64,000 nucleotides of DNA. Source: Bacteroidaceae bacterium (lineage in GTDB: Bacteria; Bacteroidota; Bacteroidia; Bacteroidales; Bacteroidaceae). Of the stretch, positions 26,012-36,454 are shown one piece after another (the stretch's first letter is position 1; the number at the start of each line of letters is the position of its first letter). A program made the position numbers and the translations under genes. Under the pieces are notes generated by a model. The model ran no database searches. It was not told the DNA's origin and saw only the letters and a list, made by a program, of their open reading frames with translations. The stretch spans positions 62,001-126,000 of the forward strand of contig JAFSPM010000018.1 of assembly GCA_017442855.1 (NCBI GenBank), read 5' to 3'.

Positions 26012-27001
26012 ATGGAAAAAGTAGTAAGCGGAATACGTCCTACGGGAAACCTGCACTTAGGTAATTATTTCGGAGCAGTAAAGAGTTTCGTGGCCATGCA
26101 GGGCCAATATCAATGTATGTTCTTCATTGCCGACTGGCATTCACTGACCACGCATCCCAAACCTGAAAACATTCAGAACAGTGCACGTACCATCTTAGCA
26201 GAGTACCTGGCTTGTGGTATCGACCCACAGAAAGCTCCTATCTATGTACAAAGTGATGTAAAAGAAACACTGGAGCTGTATCTGTATTTGAACATGAACA
26301 CTTATTTGGGTGAGCTGGAGCGCGTGACCACCTTCAAGGAAAAAGCACGCAAACAACCTGATAACGTGAATGCCGGACTGCTGACCTACCCCACCTTGAT
26401 GGCTGCTGATGTGTTGCAGCACAGGGCACACAAGGTGCCTGTAGGCAAGGATCAGGAACAGAATATGGAAATGATGCGCAAGTGTGCCCGCCGCTTTAAT
26501 AATATATATGGTGTAGATTTCTTTCCAGAGCCACAAAACTTCTACTTCAACGCTACTGCGCTGAAGGTACCCGGGCTGGATGGCAGTGGCAAGATGGGCA
26601 AAAGCGAGGGCAACTGCATCTATTTGCGTGATGACGACAAGACCATCCGCAAGAAAGTGATGAAAGCCGTGACCGATAACGGTCCACAGGAACCTAACAG
26701 CAAGCGCCCAGAGGTGATAGAGAACCTGTTCACCTTCTTGAAGATTGCTTCCACACCAGACACCTATCAGTATTTTGACGAGAAGTGGAACGATTGCACC
26801 TTGCGCTATGGCGACCTGAAGAAGCAGATAGCAGAAGACTTAGTAAACATTATAGCTCCTATCCGTGAGAAAATTGAGGAATACAGTGCCAACACTGCCT
26901 TACTGGACAAGGTTGCCAAGGAAGGAGCCGACCATGCTCGCCAGAGTGCATCGGAAACACTGAATGAAGTACGAAAGATCATTGGCTTCAGGGTTTTATG
27001 A
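26012..27001 (+). CDS. trpS: Tryptophan-tRNA ligase
   Basis: 329 aa class I aminoacyl-tRNA synthetase from MEKVVSGIRPTGNLHLGNYF. The HIGH-type motif is NLHLGN, and the KMSKS-type motif is GKMGKSEGN (about residue 192). It charges tRNA-Trp. An upstream in-frame ATG (25922) lies before the promoter and is rejected. The stop overlaps the ATG of the next gene (ATGA). Confidence 0.97.
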   Translation: MEKVVSGIRPTGNLHLGNYFGAVKSFVAMQGQYQCMFFIADWHSLTTHPKPENIQNSARTILAEYLACGIDPQKAPIYVQSDVKETLELYLYLNMNTYLGELERVTTFKEKARKQPDNVNAGLLTYPTLMAADVLQHRAHKVPVGKDQEQNMEMMRKCARRFNNIYGVDFFPEPQNFYFNATALKVPGLDGSGKMGKSEGNCIYLRDDDKTIRKKVMKAVTDNGPQEPNSKRPEVIENLFTFLKIASTPDTYQYFDEKWNDCTLRYGDLKKQIAEDLVNIIAPIREKIEEYSANTALLDKVAKEGADHARQSASETLNEVRKIIGFRVL

Positions 27002-27489
27002 TACAAATACGTCACTCAACACCCGATGATCTGTCCACTATTCTCGCACTGATTGAGGATGGCAGACAGATTATGAGGAGTGACGGGAACATGCACCAAT
27101 GGAGTGGCGATAGTCCATCGACAAACCAGCTAATAAAGGATATAGAAAACGCTAATAGTTATATGTGCCTAAAGGATGGGAAAGCCATAGGCACATTTGC
27201 CTTTATTCCTGGTCCTGACCCTACGTACTTAAAGATTTATGAAGGGGCATGGATAGAAACAGAGAGTCCGTATTATGTGATACACCGCATGGCCAGCACA
27301 CCTGACAGTCACGGCGTTTTCTCGGCTGTCATGAATTATTGCTTTCAAGTGACGGACAATATCCGAATAGATACACACCGTGATAACCACATTATGCAGC
27401 ATAACTTGCTGAAGCATGGGTTTCGGTATTGTGGGATTATCTTCTTGCTGAACGGTGACGAACGATTGGCGTATCAGAAATTAACATAA
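26998..27489 (+). CDS. GNAT family N-acetyltransferase
   Basis: 163 aa. GNAT fold: IQIRHSTPDDLSTILALIED at the N-terminus, then AIGTFAFIPGPDPTYL, YVIHRMASTPDSHGV, and IRIDTHRDNHIMQHNLLKHG followed by FRYCGIIFL. The acetyl acceptor is not known. It overlaps trpS by four bases (ATGA), so the two are translationally coupled. Confidence 0.88.
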   Translation: MIQIRHSTPDDLSTILALIEDGRQIMRSDGNMHQWSGDSPSTNQLIKDIENANSYMCLKDGKAIGTFAFIPGPDPTYLKIYEGAWIETESPYYVIHRMASTPDSHGVFSAVMNYCFQVTDNIRIDTHRDNHIMQHNLLKHGFRYCGIIFLLNGDERLAYQKLT

Positions 27490-27494
27490 ACAAA

Positions 27495-27519
27495 GCTCCC
27501 CGCCAAATTGGCGGGGAGC
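27495..27519. terminator. Bidirectional terminator hairpin
   Basis: GCTCCCCGCC / GGCGGGGAGC, a perfect 10-bp GC-rich stem with loop AAATT, between the converging GNAT and phosphohexomutase genes. Confidence 0.82.
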
Positions 27520-27529
27520 ATTAGTTTTA

Positions 27530-29272
27530 TCAGATGCCTAATGAAGCACGTACAGCTTCAATCTTCTTAGCTGCTGCCGCATCGGCTTCCACATAGTCGG
27601 CTGCACTCTTGAGGGTGCCCTTTACCTCCATGTAGAACTTAATCTTTGGTTCGGTACCAGAAGGACGAACGCTCACCTTGGTATTATCCTCGGTATAGAA
27701 CTGCAATACATTAGATGTGTCAGGCATATCCATATCAGATACCTTACCTGCTGCATCGGTCTGTTTCAAGGTCTTATAGTCCTTTATAAGCATAACCTTA
27801 GAACCAGCCAGTTCCTTCGGACTGTTTTCACGAAGGTTCACCATCATCTGTTGGATTTCCTCTGCGCCACTCTTACCAGGCTTCACCACATTCACTGTAT
27901 ATTCCTTAGAGAAGCCATATTCTAAGTAGATATCCATCAGCACCTCATAGAGCGTCTTGCCATTGTCCTTAGCCCAAGCGCAGATTTCTGCCAACAGCGC
28001 ACAAGCAGAAACAGCATCCTTGTCGCGTACGAAGTCCTCTGCCAAGAAGCCATAGCTCTCCTCGCCACCACCGATGTACTGCTTCACTCCTTCTGACAGA
28101 CGGATCTCACGGGCAATCCACTTGAAGCCCGTATAGCAGTCGCGCATCTCAATGTTGTTTTTCTCTGCAATCTGACGGATGACCTCTGTGGTCACGATGG
28201 TCTTCACCACAAACTCGTTACCCACCATCTTGCCTAACTTCTTTCGGTTGGTAATGATGTAGTAGAGGAAGAGCAAGCATGTCTGGTTACCATTGATAAG
28301 CACCCACTCGCCCTTGTCGTTCTTGCAAGCCATACCCACACGGTCAGCATCAGGGTCACTGGCCATCACGATGTCGGCATCAATTTCCTTTGCCAACTTG
28401 ATAGCCAACGTCAATGCCTCGGCATTCTCTGGGTTAGGACTGACAACGGTGGGGAAGTCGCCACTCTTGACCATCTGCTCAGGTACGCAATGTACATTCT
28501 CAAAGCCCCACAGCTTCAGTGACTGAGGAATGCCATTCATACCTGTTCCATGCAACGGAGTATAGACAATGCTCAAGTTCTTTTGACGCTTGATAACATC
28601 AGGATCAATGCAAATGGTATGTACCTGATCCCAATAAATCTTGTCGATATCAGCACCGATAATCTCTATTAAGTCAGGATTACCTTCGAACTTGATGTCT
28701 TGTACCTTTACCTTGCCTACTTCGTCAATAATGCCCTTGTCGTGCGGAGCCAACACCTGTGCACCATCTTCCCAATAAGCCTTGTAGCCATTGTACTCAC
28801 GGGGGTTATGAGATGCAGTGAGGTTAATACCAGCCTGGCAGCCCAAGTAACGGATGGCAAAACTCATCTCTGGTGTAGGACGCATGTCATCGAAAAGATA
28901 AACCTTGATGCCATTGGCCGAGAAAATATCAGCCGATTTCTTAGCAAAAAGGTCGCTATTGTTTCGGCAGTCGTAACCGATGGCCACAGAAATCTGGTCT
29001 CTGTCCTTGAAGTTTTTCTTCAGATAGTTGGCAAAGCCCTGCGTAGCAGCACCCACAACATAGATATTCATACGGTTAGTGCCGGCTCCCATGATGCCAC
29101 GCAATCCTCCCGTACCGAATTCCAGATCCCGATAGAAGCATTCTATCAGCTCTGTCTTGTCAGGGTTATCCAGCATTCTTTTCACTTCTGCCTGAGTTTC
29201 GGCATCGTAAGCCGGGGTAAGCCATTGCTGGGCTCTCTCAGTAACCTGTTTGATTAATTCCTGGTTTTCCAT
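27530..29272 (-). CDS. Phosphoglucomutase/phosphomannomutase (alpha-D-phosphohexomutase)
   Basis: 580 aa, the size of PGM2-like enzymes. It interconverts hexose 1- and 6-phosphates. The phosphoserine loop is LTASHNPREYNG, the metal loop is ASDPDADRVGMAC, the sugar loop GGEESYGFLAEDFVRDKDA and the phosphate loop SVRPSGTEPKIKFY. It starts MENQELIKQVTERAQQWL. A short AT-rich gap separates it from the C69 peptidase gene upstream. Confidence 0.95.
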   Translation of the reverse strand: MENQELIKQVTERAQQWLTPAYDAETQAEVKRMLDNPDKTELIECFYRDLEFGTGGLRGIMGAGTNRMNIYVVGAATQGFANYLKKNFKDRDQISVAIGYDCRNNSDLFAKKSADIFSANGIKVYLFDDMRPTPEMSFAIRYLGCQAGINLTASHNPREYNGYKAYWEDGAQVLAPHDKGIIDEVGKVKVQDIKFEGNPDLIEIIGADIDKIYWDQVHTICIDPDVIKRQKNLSIVYTPLHGTGMNGIPQSLKLWGFENVHCVPEQMVKSGDFPTVVSPNPENAEALTLAIKLAKEIDADIVMASDPDADRVGMACKNDKGEWVLINGNQTCLLFLYYIITNRKKLGKMVGNEFVVKTIVTTEVIRQIAEKNNIEMRDCYTGFKWIAREIRLSEGVKQYIGGGEESYGFLAEDFVRDKDAVSACALLAEICAWAKDNGKTLYEVLMDIYLEYGFSKEYTVNVVKPGKSGAEEIQQMMVNLRENSPKELAGSKVMLIKDYKTLKQTDAAGKVSDMDMPDTSNVLQFYTEDNTKVSVRPSGTEPKIKFYMEVKGTLKSAADYVEADAAAAKKIEAVRASLGI

Positions 29273-29295
29273 GATACTTTATTTATTGTTAATAT

Positions 29296-30936
29296 TTAAG
29301 GCATTTTATAACGGTCACCTGTCTGACGAGCAATCTCCTGCTTCAATCCTTCAGGGAATCCCGGACGCACCAATCTCCTATCAACCTGTTTGGTATTCTT
29401 TCCTATATAGGTAGTGGTTGGCATTTTCTTCACTACACCATCGTTATACTTCACCACGAGATATTCGCCCAACCTCTTCCATACATCGATGGTATTCATC
29501 GCCATCATATTGGTGTAGTTGGTGAGATAAGTCTTGGCTTTTGCAGCGTCTTCCTGATAAAGAGCCAGTGCTGTAGCTTCTACAGCATTCTGGGCCTGGA
29601 AGAAGGTGTTCTCCAAATCACTCTGTATGGCCTTCACATCCTCTATCATCAAATCATAGCGAGGATACACCATATTAGCTACCCAATTCATTACCCAGAA
29701 AGCAGAGTTAAATGAGAAAGTAACGGCATCGGCACCATCAACACCGTTCTTGTAACAGGTTGGTACAACATCGGTACAGCAATACACAGGAGTGAATACC
29801 GTCATATTGGCATCATCGCAACCAAACCAAAATACACCACCTACAGCATCCACCATATTAGAGCGCAACTGGGACACGAATACCCAAGCAGACTGCTGGG
29901 TAGAGATGGGACGCTCATTGAAATACTGTTTTCCATCCACCTCAAAAGACAAGGGTGACAGGCGATAAGGCGTGTGGTATGCACCAGCACCCACATCTTG
30001 CGTAATATCTAATGCTGTCCCTTCGTAGTGGTCACGCATCATATTCTGCACATCCTGTAAGGTAAGTTTCTTGTTGGGTTTCACATACAGCGGCATAGGC
30101 TCCGATGAATTGCCTAAGATATAAGGCAGGAACTCTGCACCACGATTGGTATAACGGTTATAGAAACTCCAAACACGTGCTTCGCAATAACGCAAACCAC
30201 CAAAGTCCAATGGGTTATAAGCATCAGCGAAATCAAAATCCTTGTTGACCCCATTGAAATAGCCTTTCTCGCGGGCAAAAGAGATTACGTCGGATGCGTA
30301 CATCACATTCTCCTTGTCATCCATATTGAACTTATGGATACGACTCTGGTTAGCATGCGCAGCTATGCAATCATCAGGTATTCTTACCGCCACCCATACG
30401 GCACCACGGTTGCCTGTGCCTTTACCAATCATCTCCATGATCCAAGCCTCATTGGGGTCAGCAATAGAGAATGACTCGCCACTGCTGGCATAGCCATATT
30501 GCTGCACCAAGTCGGTCATGATACGAATCGCCTCACGGGCAGTGCGTGAACGCTGCAAGGCAATATATATCAGTGACCCATAGTCAATGATTCCGTTCTT
30601 ATCCACCAGTTCTTCACGACCGCCAAAGGTGGTTTCGCCAATGGATACCTGAAACTCATTCATATTGCCTATAACATTATAAGTCTGTGCCACCTGGGCA
30701 ATCTGACCATGATAGGTATCATCATCCCAATCATAGATATCAATCATCTCCCCTTTCTCATGTGTTCCCGCAGGAGAGTGATATAAATATCCAAACATGC
30801 CGTAAGAGTCTGCTGAGTAAGAAATCATCACCGATCCATCGGCAGATGCGTTCTTGCCGACAATCAGGTTAGTACACGCCATAGCGTTGATGGTGGCTGC
30901 AAATATAGCCAACAATGCGATTGTGAGTCTTTTCAT
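29296..30936 (-). CDS. C69 family dipeptidase (PepD-like), exported
   Basis: 546 aa from MKRLTIALLAIFAATINAMA; an ATG three codons earlier also exists. The N-terminal nucleophile motif ACTNLIVGKNAS follows the signal peptide directly, so signal removal would expose the catalytic Cys. Further C69 motifs: GETTFGGREELV and EAWIMEMIGKGTGNRGAVWV. It hydrolyses dipeptides, probably in the periplasm. Its start overlaps or directly follows the M23 peptidase stop, so the two form an operon. Confidence 0.92.
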   Translation of the reverse strand: MKRLTIALLAIFAATINAMACTNLIVGKNASADGSVMISYSADSYGMFGYLYHSPAGTHEKGEMIDIYDWDDDTYHGQIAQVAQTYNVIGNMNEFQVSIGETTFGGREELVDKNGIIDYGSLIYIALQRSRTAREAIRIMTDLVQQYGYASSGESFSIADPNEAWIMEMIGKGTGNRGAVWVAVRIPDDCIAAHANQSRIHKFNMDDKENVMYASDVISFAREKGYFNGVNKDFDFADAYNPLDFGGLRYCEARVWSFYNRYTNRGAEFLPYILGNSSEPMPLYVKPNKKLTLQDVQNMMRDHYEGTALDITQDVGAGAYHTPYRLSPLSFEVDGKQYFNERPISTQQSAWVFVSQLRSNMVDAVGGVFWFGCDDANMTVFTPVYCCTDVVPTCYKNGVDGADAVTFSFNSAFWVMNWVANMVYPRYDLMIEDVKAIQSDLENTFFQAQNAVEATALALYQEDAAKAKTYLTNYTNMMAMNTIDVWKRLGEYLVVKYNDGVVKKMPTTTYIGKNTKQVDRRLVRPGFPEGLKQEIARQTGDRYKMP

Positions 30937-30938
30937 AT

Positions 30939-32600
30939 TTACCATGTAAAATTATAAATTTCAGTTACCGTATTGCCACATTCATCAGTGGCAGTAAATA
31001 CCAACTCATGTTTACCTCCCTTCTGCACATGCTCTGGGTCGAGATAGCAAACAATATGGTTATTCACAGAATTGTATTTACCAAACAAAGCATACTGTCC
31101 ATCTATCGTACCCCGATAGCTGCTGATGCCTGTATGTTCATCCTTTACTTGGAAAGTTATGATACCATTCCTGCTCCATTGTTGTGGATTCAAAGGTGTT
31201 ACTACTGGTGGAATCGTGTCAACACCCACAGTAAAAGTACCTATCTCGCGTACTTTTGCTTTCATGTATCCATCTTCATACTTTCCAGCTAAACTATATC
31301 GTTTCCCTTTACTGTCAATGCCCGCCACATAATACTTGCTCATATCCTCTACTGGCATCTGAGTAAGACCGATACTGAGATCTGCATAATCATGTAATGC
31401 AATGGTCTGCTTACTCAACTGGTAGGTAAAAGCAACGTCTCTATTGTCTTTACTCACTTTATAATCCAAATAGAAGTCATCATACAATCTACCACGTGGT
31501 ACTACCATGTCAATACCAGGCTGTTGAAGGATATTCACCTCATTCCAATGGAATATCATTTGTTCATCATCGTCCTCAACAGGTATATCCTGTTGCTTAC
31601 CTACGATGGTAAACTCGGCCTTTGAGGTATTGCCCAGTCCGTCAGTTAAGGTATAGACCAAATGATAGGGCCTTTCCTCGTCAATGGTCAGCAAACCACG
31701 ATTGCCATTGCTTGCCTTCAACATGCGTAATTTGTTGCCTGGTTCTATGAATGACTTCATATATTGACCTGATGTCCATGAGTTGATGTATCGATGCTCA
31801 CTTTCAGCAAAGCGTGACACATCACTACGGAATACTTCCTCGCCATCTACCTCCAAGACCAACAGCTTCACGCCATAACGATTGCTGACAGTCTCCATGT
31901 GGTCATAGGCCTTCAGCCCTACACCTATGATACCCCATGCAGTGATAGGCTTCTGGGGAGTCTTGGCATTTATTGGATATGTCTTGTCTTTGGTCTGACC
32001 ATCTACTACTCCCTTTCCATGTTGCGGGAACACCATGAAGCCTTCAGCTGATGGTGCCGTATGGTCTTTCACGGCATGTTGGAAGAAAGACAAAGGGTCA
32101 ACAAACTCGTCGGTCTTCAGTTCCACCACATCCAGGTGAAGATGTGGACCAAAAGAATAACCCGTATTGCCGCTATATGCTAATATGTCACCTGCCTTTA
32201 CAGGATACTCGTTTTCTTCCGGTGTGATATCTACCTCCCACTGTTCATGTTCGTACTGCCACTGCTTAACACGCTCATCAATTTCAGGGGTAAACTTGCT
32301 CAGGTGGCGATATATCAAATAGTAGCCATTGTCATAGGTGACATTCAGCACATAACCAGACCCTGTGTTCACACGAATACGGGAAATAAAGCCATTGGCC
32401 TGTGCTTTTACAGGCTTACCAATGGCACCTTGGGTCTTAAAATCCAGCCCTCCATGAAAATGATTAGCACGAATCTCGCCAAAGTTTCCAGAAAAGACAA
32501 TAGGGAAATCAAACGGAGGCTGGTAAACGTCAGTTGAACCTTGCGCCATTACCGCAAGGTTCAACAAAACCAGCATCCCTGTCAAGTATATAGTCTTCAT
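30939..32600 (-). CDS. M23 family metallopeptidase
   Basis: 553 aa with signal peptide (MKTIYLTGMLVLLNLAVMAQ). The N-terminal third is a LytM/M23 domain: first zinc motif HFHGGLDFKT (H49, D53) and second HLHLDVVEL, in the context GNTGYSFGPHLHLDV. The remainder is beta-rich with Ig-like segments (VVTPLNPQQWSRNGIITFQV, HELVFTATDECGNTV). It probably cuts peptidoglycan cross-bridges in the periplasm, or regulates an amidase; the metal ligands look intact. Confidence 0.92.
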   Translation of the reverse strand: MKTIYLTGMLVLLNLAVMAQGSTDVYQPPFDFPIVFSGNFGEIRANHFHGGLDFKTQGAIGKPVKAQANGFISRIRVNTGSGYVLNVTYDNGYYLIYRHLSKFTPEIDERVKQWQYEHEQWEVDITPEENEYPVKAGDILAYSGNTGYSFGPHLHLDVVELKTDEFVDPLSFFQHAVKDHTAPSAEGFMVFPQHGKGVVDGQTKDKTYPINAKTPQKPITAWGIIGVGLKAYDHMETVSNRYGVKLLVLEVDGEEVFRSDVSRFAESEHRYINSWTSGQYMKSFIEPGNKLRMLKASNGNRGLLTIDEERPYHLVYTLTDGLGNTSKAEFTIVGKQQDIPVEDDDEQMIFHWNEVNILQQPGIDMVVPRGRLYDDFYLDYKVSKDNRDVAFTYQLSKQTIALHDYADLSIGLTQMPVEDMSKYYVAGIDSKGKRYSLAGKYEDGYMKAKVREIGTFTVGVDTIPPVVTPLNPQQWSRNGIITFQVKDEHTGISSYRGTIDGQYALFGKYNSVNNHIVCYLDPEHVQKGGKHELVFTATDECGNTVTEIYNFTW

Positions 32601-32625
32601 GTAATATCTACTACATTTTATCTTA

Positions 32626-32633
32626 CAAATATA
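32626..32633 (-). promoter_or_regulatory. -7 box of the M23-C69 operon
   Basis: TATATTTG on the minus strand, 26 nt upstream of the M23 start. Confidence 0.5.
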
Positions 32634-32700
32634 AGGATATTCCTCTAATAAATGAAATGCAGAAAGATTTTTATGAAAAAAAAGCTAAAAAGGGATGTTC

Positions 32701-34761
32701 TCAGAATGTATAGTTAGCCCCTAACATCATCCACCTTCCTGGTTGTGGGACATTGCCATAGTCATTGTAAATCTTATCAAACAAGTTGTTAACCTCAAAA
32801 TAGAGTTGGTAATGTTTAGCCTTCCATGATAATCGGGCATCAACCAATGAATAGGAGCCATAGGGCTTCACCGCACCTGTAAGGTCTTGATAGTTACCTT
32901 TTCTTTCCTGATAACGATAGGATATATGCAGGGACAAATGCCTCAACAGCTGCAAATCCGCTTGCATTACCAGTTTATGTTTCAGGTATTCCAATGCGTA
33001 TTGCGACTGCAAATATGGCTCCAGATCTTTGTCTTGGTCAATGTAGCTATAGCTAATACTAAATTGATGCAAGAAATGCTGAGCTGGCAACAGATGTAAG
33101 AAATAAAGAACCAGACTGGCCTCAACACCCAAGGCATTGAGTTTGGTGTGGTTGACTGATTGCCATACAGCATCCTCGCCTTGGCGGGTATCCTTGATCC
33201 AATCAATCATATTGATACCATGATGGTGATAAACACTGACGCTACCTCTCAAACCACCAGACAAATATTTTACCCCTGCCTCATAGGCCTGCATCTCCTC
33301 TGGCTTCAAGTATTTATCAGCCTGATGTCCACCTACAGAATAATAGAGCTCAGTAAATGAGGGCATACGTAATGAGGTATTAAAAGAGGCATAAACCTTA
33401 AAGTGACGAGAAAACTGCCAACTGGCATCTATGCCAGGATACAGTCGGAACGGCATCTCGTTCCATGTATTCTTTACAGCTATCACACCCGCACTTAGAG
33501 TAAAATTGTTGAGCAACAGGTTGTGCTCCAAATGAAAGCTGAGGTTACTGCGATTCAAGCCCACAGAATATTGTCTGTCTGTGCCACGAATGGTCAACGG
33601 CTTTTGCAATGGTTCACCTAAGTTGGTACTCACGATATCTTCATTGCGGAACTCGGCACCAAAGGCTGTCTTTCCTAACGGCCACTCAATGTAGCTGTTA
33701 AGGTTGATACCAAACACATCTGTACGGTGATAGTTAAAAGGCACCTTTGCCTCACTTCCACGGAAGAGCTCGAAACGATCGTGAGAACGGTTCCAATAAA
33801 TGGAGGGCTTAAAATGGAACAGTCCTTTGGTCTCTGCCTGTACAGCAGTAAATATTTTTGAAGTATGTTCAAACTGGTCATCATACTTTGCGCTCCAGAA
33901 AGTATTGGAGCCAAAGTTCTTATTACTAAATCCGGCATGCCATAAAAGGGAGAGGTCGGCATTTTCATATCGTCCTTGATAAAAGAGTTTCAACGTATTG
34001 AAATCACTATTGAGTGCTCCTGCCTGACTACGGCTATATCCATCACTGCGTGTATATGAGGACGAAAATTGATTATGTAGTTTATTGCTTGGCAGGTTCA
34101 CCCTACCACCACCAGAAACATAGCCGAACGAGCCGGCCTCAACATGCACATCAGCACCTATCTGGGTGTCTTTTCGGGTAACAATGTTGATGGCACCCAC
34201 CAAAGACGATGTACCATACACACGTCCGGCAGGTCCTTCAAGTACCTCTATACGTTCTATATCAGAAATGTCAACTGGAAAATCGGCAGCGTTATGTCCC
34301 GTCTGTGGGTCGTTGATGTTGATGCCGTTAAGAAGGATGGTGATTTGTTCGTTGGTTCCACCTCGAACACTGATGTCGGTTTGGGCTCCGATGGGGCCTC
34401 GCTGGCGGACATCAACGCCAGCAGCGAACTTAAGTAAATCGTTCACACTTTGCGCAGGAGCGGCGGCTATCGCCTCACGGTCCAGCACAGTTACCAATCG
34501 TGCCGACTGCCCAAGTGTAAGCGGAGCACGACTACTGGTCACCTCCACCTCCTCCAATTCGTAGAGTTTCTCCTGTCCCTGTGGCAAAGTTAATGCCACC
34601 TGAGCCGATGCCGTGTCAGGTGTGGCAAAAGTCAGTGTTGCCACTGACAGCACACCAATGGTGACTTCGACTTTCAGACTGCGAAAAACAGCATACGGAC
34701 TGTTCTGGAACTGGCGGAAACGGACAACCGGTTTCTTTGACTGAAAAATCTTTTCTTTCAT
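32701..34761 (-). CDS. TonB-dependent outer membrane receptor
   Basis: 686 aa. Plug domain: EEVEVTSSRAPLTLGQSARL, LLKFAAGVDVRQRGPIGAQT, DISVRGGTNEQITILLNG and RIEVLEGPAGRVYGTSSLVG. A 22-strand barrel follows, ending FEVNNLFDKIYNDYGNVPQP ... LGANYTF. The long N-terminus (about 45 residues with a hydrophobic stretch near 35-55) probably includes the signal sequence. Plug sequence and length resemble BtuB-type receptors, but there is no cobalamin riboswitch or partner gene, so the ligand is open. It lies 42 bp downstream of glpD. Confidence 0.9.
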   Translation of the reverse strand: MKEKIFQSKKPVVRFRQFQNSPYAVFRSLKVEVTIGVLSVATLTFATPDTASAQVALTLPQGQEKLYELEEVEVTSSRAPLTLGQSARLVTVLDREAIAAAPAQSVNDLLKFAAGVDVRQRGPIGAQTDISVRGGTNEQITILLNGININDPQTGHNAADFPVDISDIERIEVLEGPAGRVYGTSSLVGAINIVTRKDTQIGADVHVEAGSFGYVSGGGRVNLPSNKLHNQFSSSYTRSDGYSRSQAGALNSDFNTLKLFYQGRYENADLSLLWHAGFSNKNFGSNTFWSAKYDDQFEHTSKIFTAVQAETKGLFHFKPSIYWNRSHDRFELFRGSEAKVPFNYHRTDVFGINLNSYIEWPLGKTAFGAEFRNEDIVSTNLGEPLQKPLTIRGTDRQYSVGLNRSNLSFHLEHNLLLNNFTLSAGVIAVKNTWNEMPFRLYPGIDASWQFSRHFKVYASFNTSLRMPSFTELYYSVGGHQADKYLKPEEMQAYEAGVKYLSGGLRGSVSVYHHHGINMIDWIKDTRQGEDAVWQSVNHTKLNALGVEASLVLYFLHLLPAQHFLHQFSISYSYIDQDKDLEPYLQSQYALEYLKHKLVMQADLQLLRHLSLHISYRYQERKGNYQDLTGAVKPYGSYSLVDARLSWKAKHYQLYFEVNNLFDKIYNDYGNVPQPGRWMMLGANYTF

Positions 34762-34803
34762 CTGTTAATTATATTATTTATGCACGGTAAGACACGTGCT
34801 GGT

Positions 34804-36372
34804 TTATTCTTCTACTATATAGTTCGTGGCAATGGCCGTGAATTCAGCCACCTGCTCATTTATCCACGAGTCAGGCAGACCCAGTTCTGAAGCCATCACC
34901 TTTGCCACCATAGGTGCTACCTTCAAGGCCTCACGTGCATCAATAAACAACAGGCGTACTCTACGTGCCAACACGTCGTCCAACGTGCGTGCCATCTCAT
35001 GCCTAACAGCCCATACAACCTCTCCATAAGTATAGCCATAATCAGGTGATATCTTCTCTTGGTACAATTCATTCTCTTGTTCCAGTTGATGTAGAGCAAC
35101 CTCATCACTACCATATATATAATAATGATTGGTAAGATCTGGATTAGGCCGCCAACCATGAATCTTGAGATATTTGGTTACACACTTACGTTTCTCCACC
35201 AGCTTCATGGCGATAGCCTTGTCAATGGTATCTTCTGCCATCAACCTATAGCTTGTCCATTTACCTCCAGTGATGGTTATCAAGTCATTATCTGAAACGA
35301 TAATCTTATGACTACGGGATATTTCCTTAGCACTCTTACCTTCTTTCTTCGGAGCAGCCAAAGGTCTTTGTCCTGCAAATACGCCGATAATATCTTTTCG
35401 GGTAGGAGCAGGTACCATATATAATCCAGCTGTCTTAAGAATGAAGTCTATTTCTTCTTCCAAAGCGCGAGGCTCGCTTTCAGGATGGTCACGCAACACA
35501 TCAGTAGTTCCCACTACCACTCTGTTATGCCATGGAACAGCAAACAGTACCCTGCCATCACTGGTTTTGGGTACCATCAACGCATCATTGCCTTGAAGGA
35601 ATTTCATGTCCAACACAAGATGCACTCCTTGACTGGGCTTCACCATTGGCTTATGTCCAGCTGAATCTAACTTCATTACCTCATCCACAAAGATGCCTGC
35701 CGCATTTATCACTGTTTTTGCATGAAGTTCATAGTTGTCGCCTGTCTCCTTATCAACAGCTCTTACACCACATATCTTGCCTTGAGCATTGTGCAATATG
35801 TCAACAACTTTCATATGATTAATTGCCACACCACCATGTTCAATACAGGTCTCAGCAAGATTAATAGCCATACGGGAGTCATCAAATTGGCCATCATGAT
35901 AAACGATGCCTCCCTTTAAGCCCTGCTGTTTAATGGCAGGTAACCTGTTCAACACACTTTTTTTACGGATAAACAAGGAATGGCCATAACCAAAACCCCA
36001 CGAGAGCATGTCATAAAAAGTTAGGCCACAGAAATACAAGAAATTATCCCACCAGGTGTAATTGGCTATCACGAATGACTGATTTTTGACCAAATGAGGA
36101 GCATTAGCCTTCATACGACCTCTCTCATGCAATGCTTCTAACACCAGCATCACATCGCCTTTTTGGAGATAACGAACCCCTCCATGTACCAGCTTGGTAC
36201 TACGGCTTGACGTACACTTGGCAAAGTCATCCTGTTCCAGAAGAACTACCTGATAACCTCTTGAAGCAGCATCAACTGCACATCCTAAGCCCGTAGCTCC
36301 TCCTCCAATAACCACAAAATCCCAGACTTTATTGCCTTCCCGAATCTTTTTTATCTGCTCATCTCTTTTCAT
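34804..36372 (-). CDS. glpD: FAD-dependent glycerol-3-phosphate dehydrogenase
   Basis: 522 aa from MKRDEQIKKIREGNKVWDFV. The FAD motif VVIGGGATGLGCAVDAASRG is at about residues 19-38; also LVHGGVRYLQKGDVMLVLEA and TTDVLRDHPESEPRALEEEI. It oxidises sn-glycerol-3-phosphate to dihydroxyacetone phosphate at the membrane and passes electrons to quinone. An in-frame extension to 36495 would run through a tRNA gene and is rejected. The start lies just after the tRNA-Pro terminator. Confidence 0.95.
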   Translation of the reverse strand: MKRDEQIKKIREGNKVWDFVVIGGGATGLGCAVDAASRGYQVVLLEQDDFAKCTSSRSTKLVHGGVRYLQKGDVMLVLEALHERGRMKANAPHLVKNQSFVIANYTWWDNFLYFCGLTFYDMLSWGFGYGHSLFIRKKSVLNRLPAIKQQGLKGGIVYHDGQFDDSRMAINLAETCIEHGGVAINHMKVVDILHNAQGKICGVRAVDKETGDNYELHAKTVINAAGIFVDEVMKLDSAGHKPMVKPSQGVHLVLDMKFLQGNDALMVPKTSDGRVLFAVPWHNRVVVGTTDVLRDHPESEPRALEEEIDFILKTAGLYMVPAPTRKDIIGVFAGQRPLAAPKKEGKSAKEISRSHKIIVSDNDLITITGGKWTSYRLMAEDTIDKAIAMKLVEKRKCVTKYLKIHGWRPNPDLTNHYYIYGSDEVALHQLEQENELYQEKISPDYGYTYGEVVWAVRHEMARTLDDVLARRVRLLFIDAREALKVAPMVAKVMASELGLPDSWINEQVAEFTAIATNYIVEE

Positions 36373-36382
36373 AGTAAATAGA

Positions 36383-36421
36383 TAAAAAAAACAGTTACGA
36401 TAATAAGAGAATCGCAACTGT
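36383..36421 (-). terminator. Terminator of tRNA-Pro
   Basis: ACAGTTACGAT (36391-36401) and ATCGCAACTGT (36411-36421) pair over 11 bp with one mismatch. Eight A on the left give a U-tract on the minus strand. It ends about 10 bp before the glpD start codon. Confidence 0.8.
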
Positions 36422-36454
36422 CTTTTACTTTTTATCAACCTTAATCCATTTCTG

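Noticed and set aside
34762-34803. Cobalamin riboswitch before the BtuB-like receptor
   Set aside because: The gap to glpD is only 42 bp, too short for the riboswitch, and no conserved B12-box is seen.
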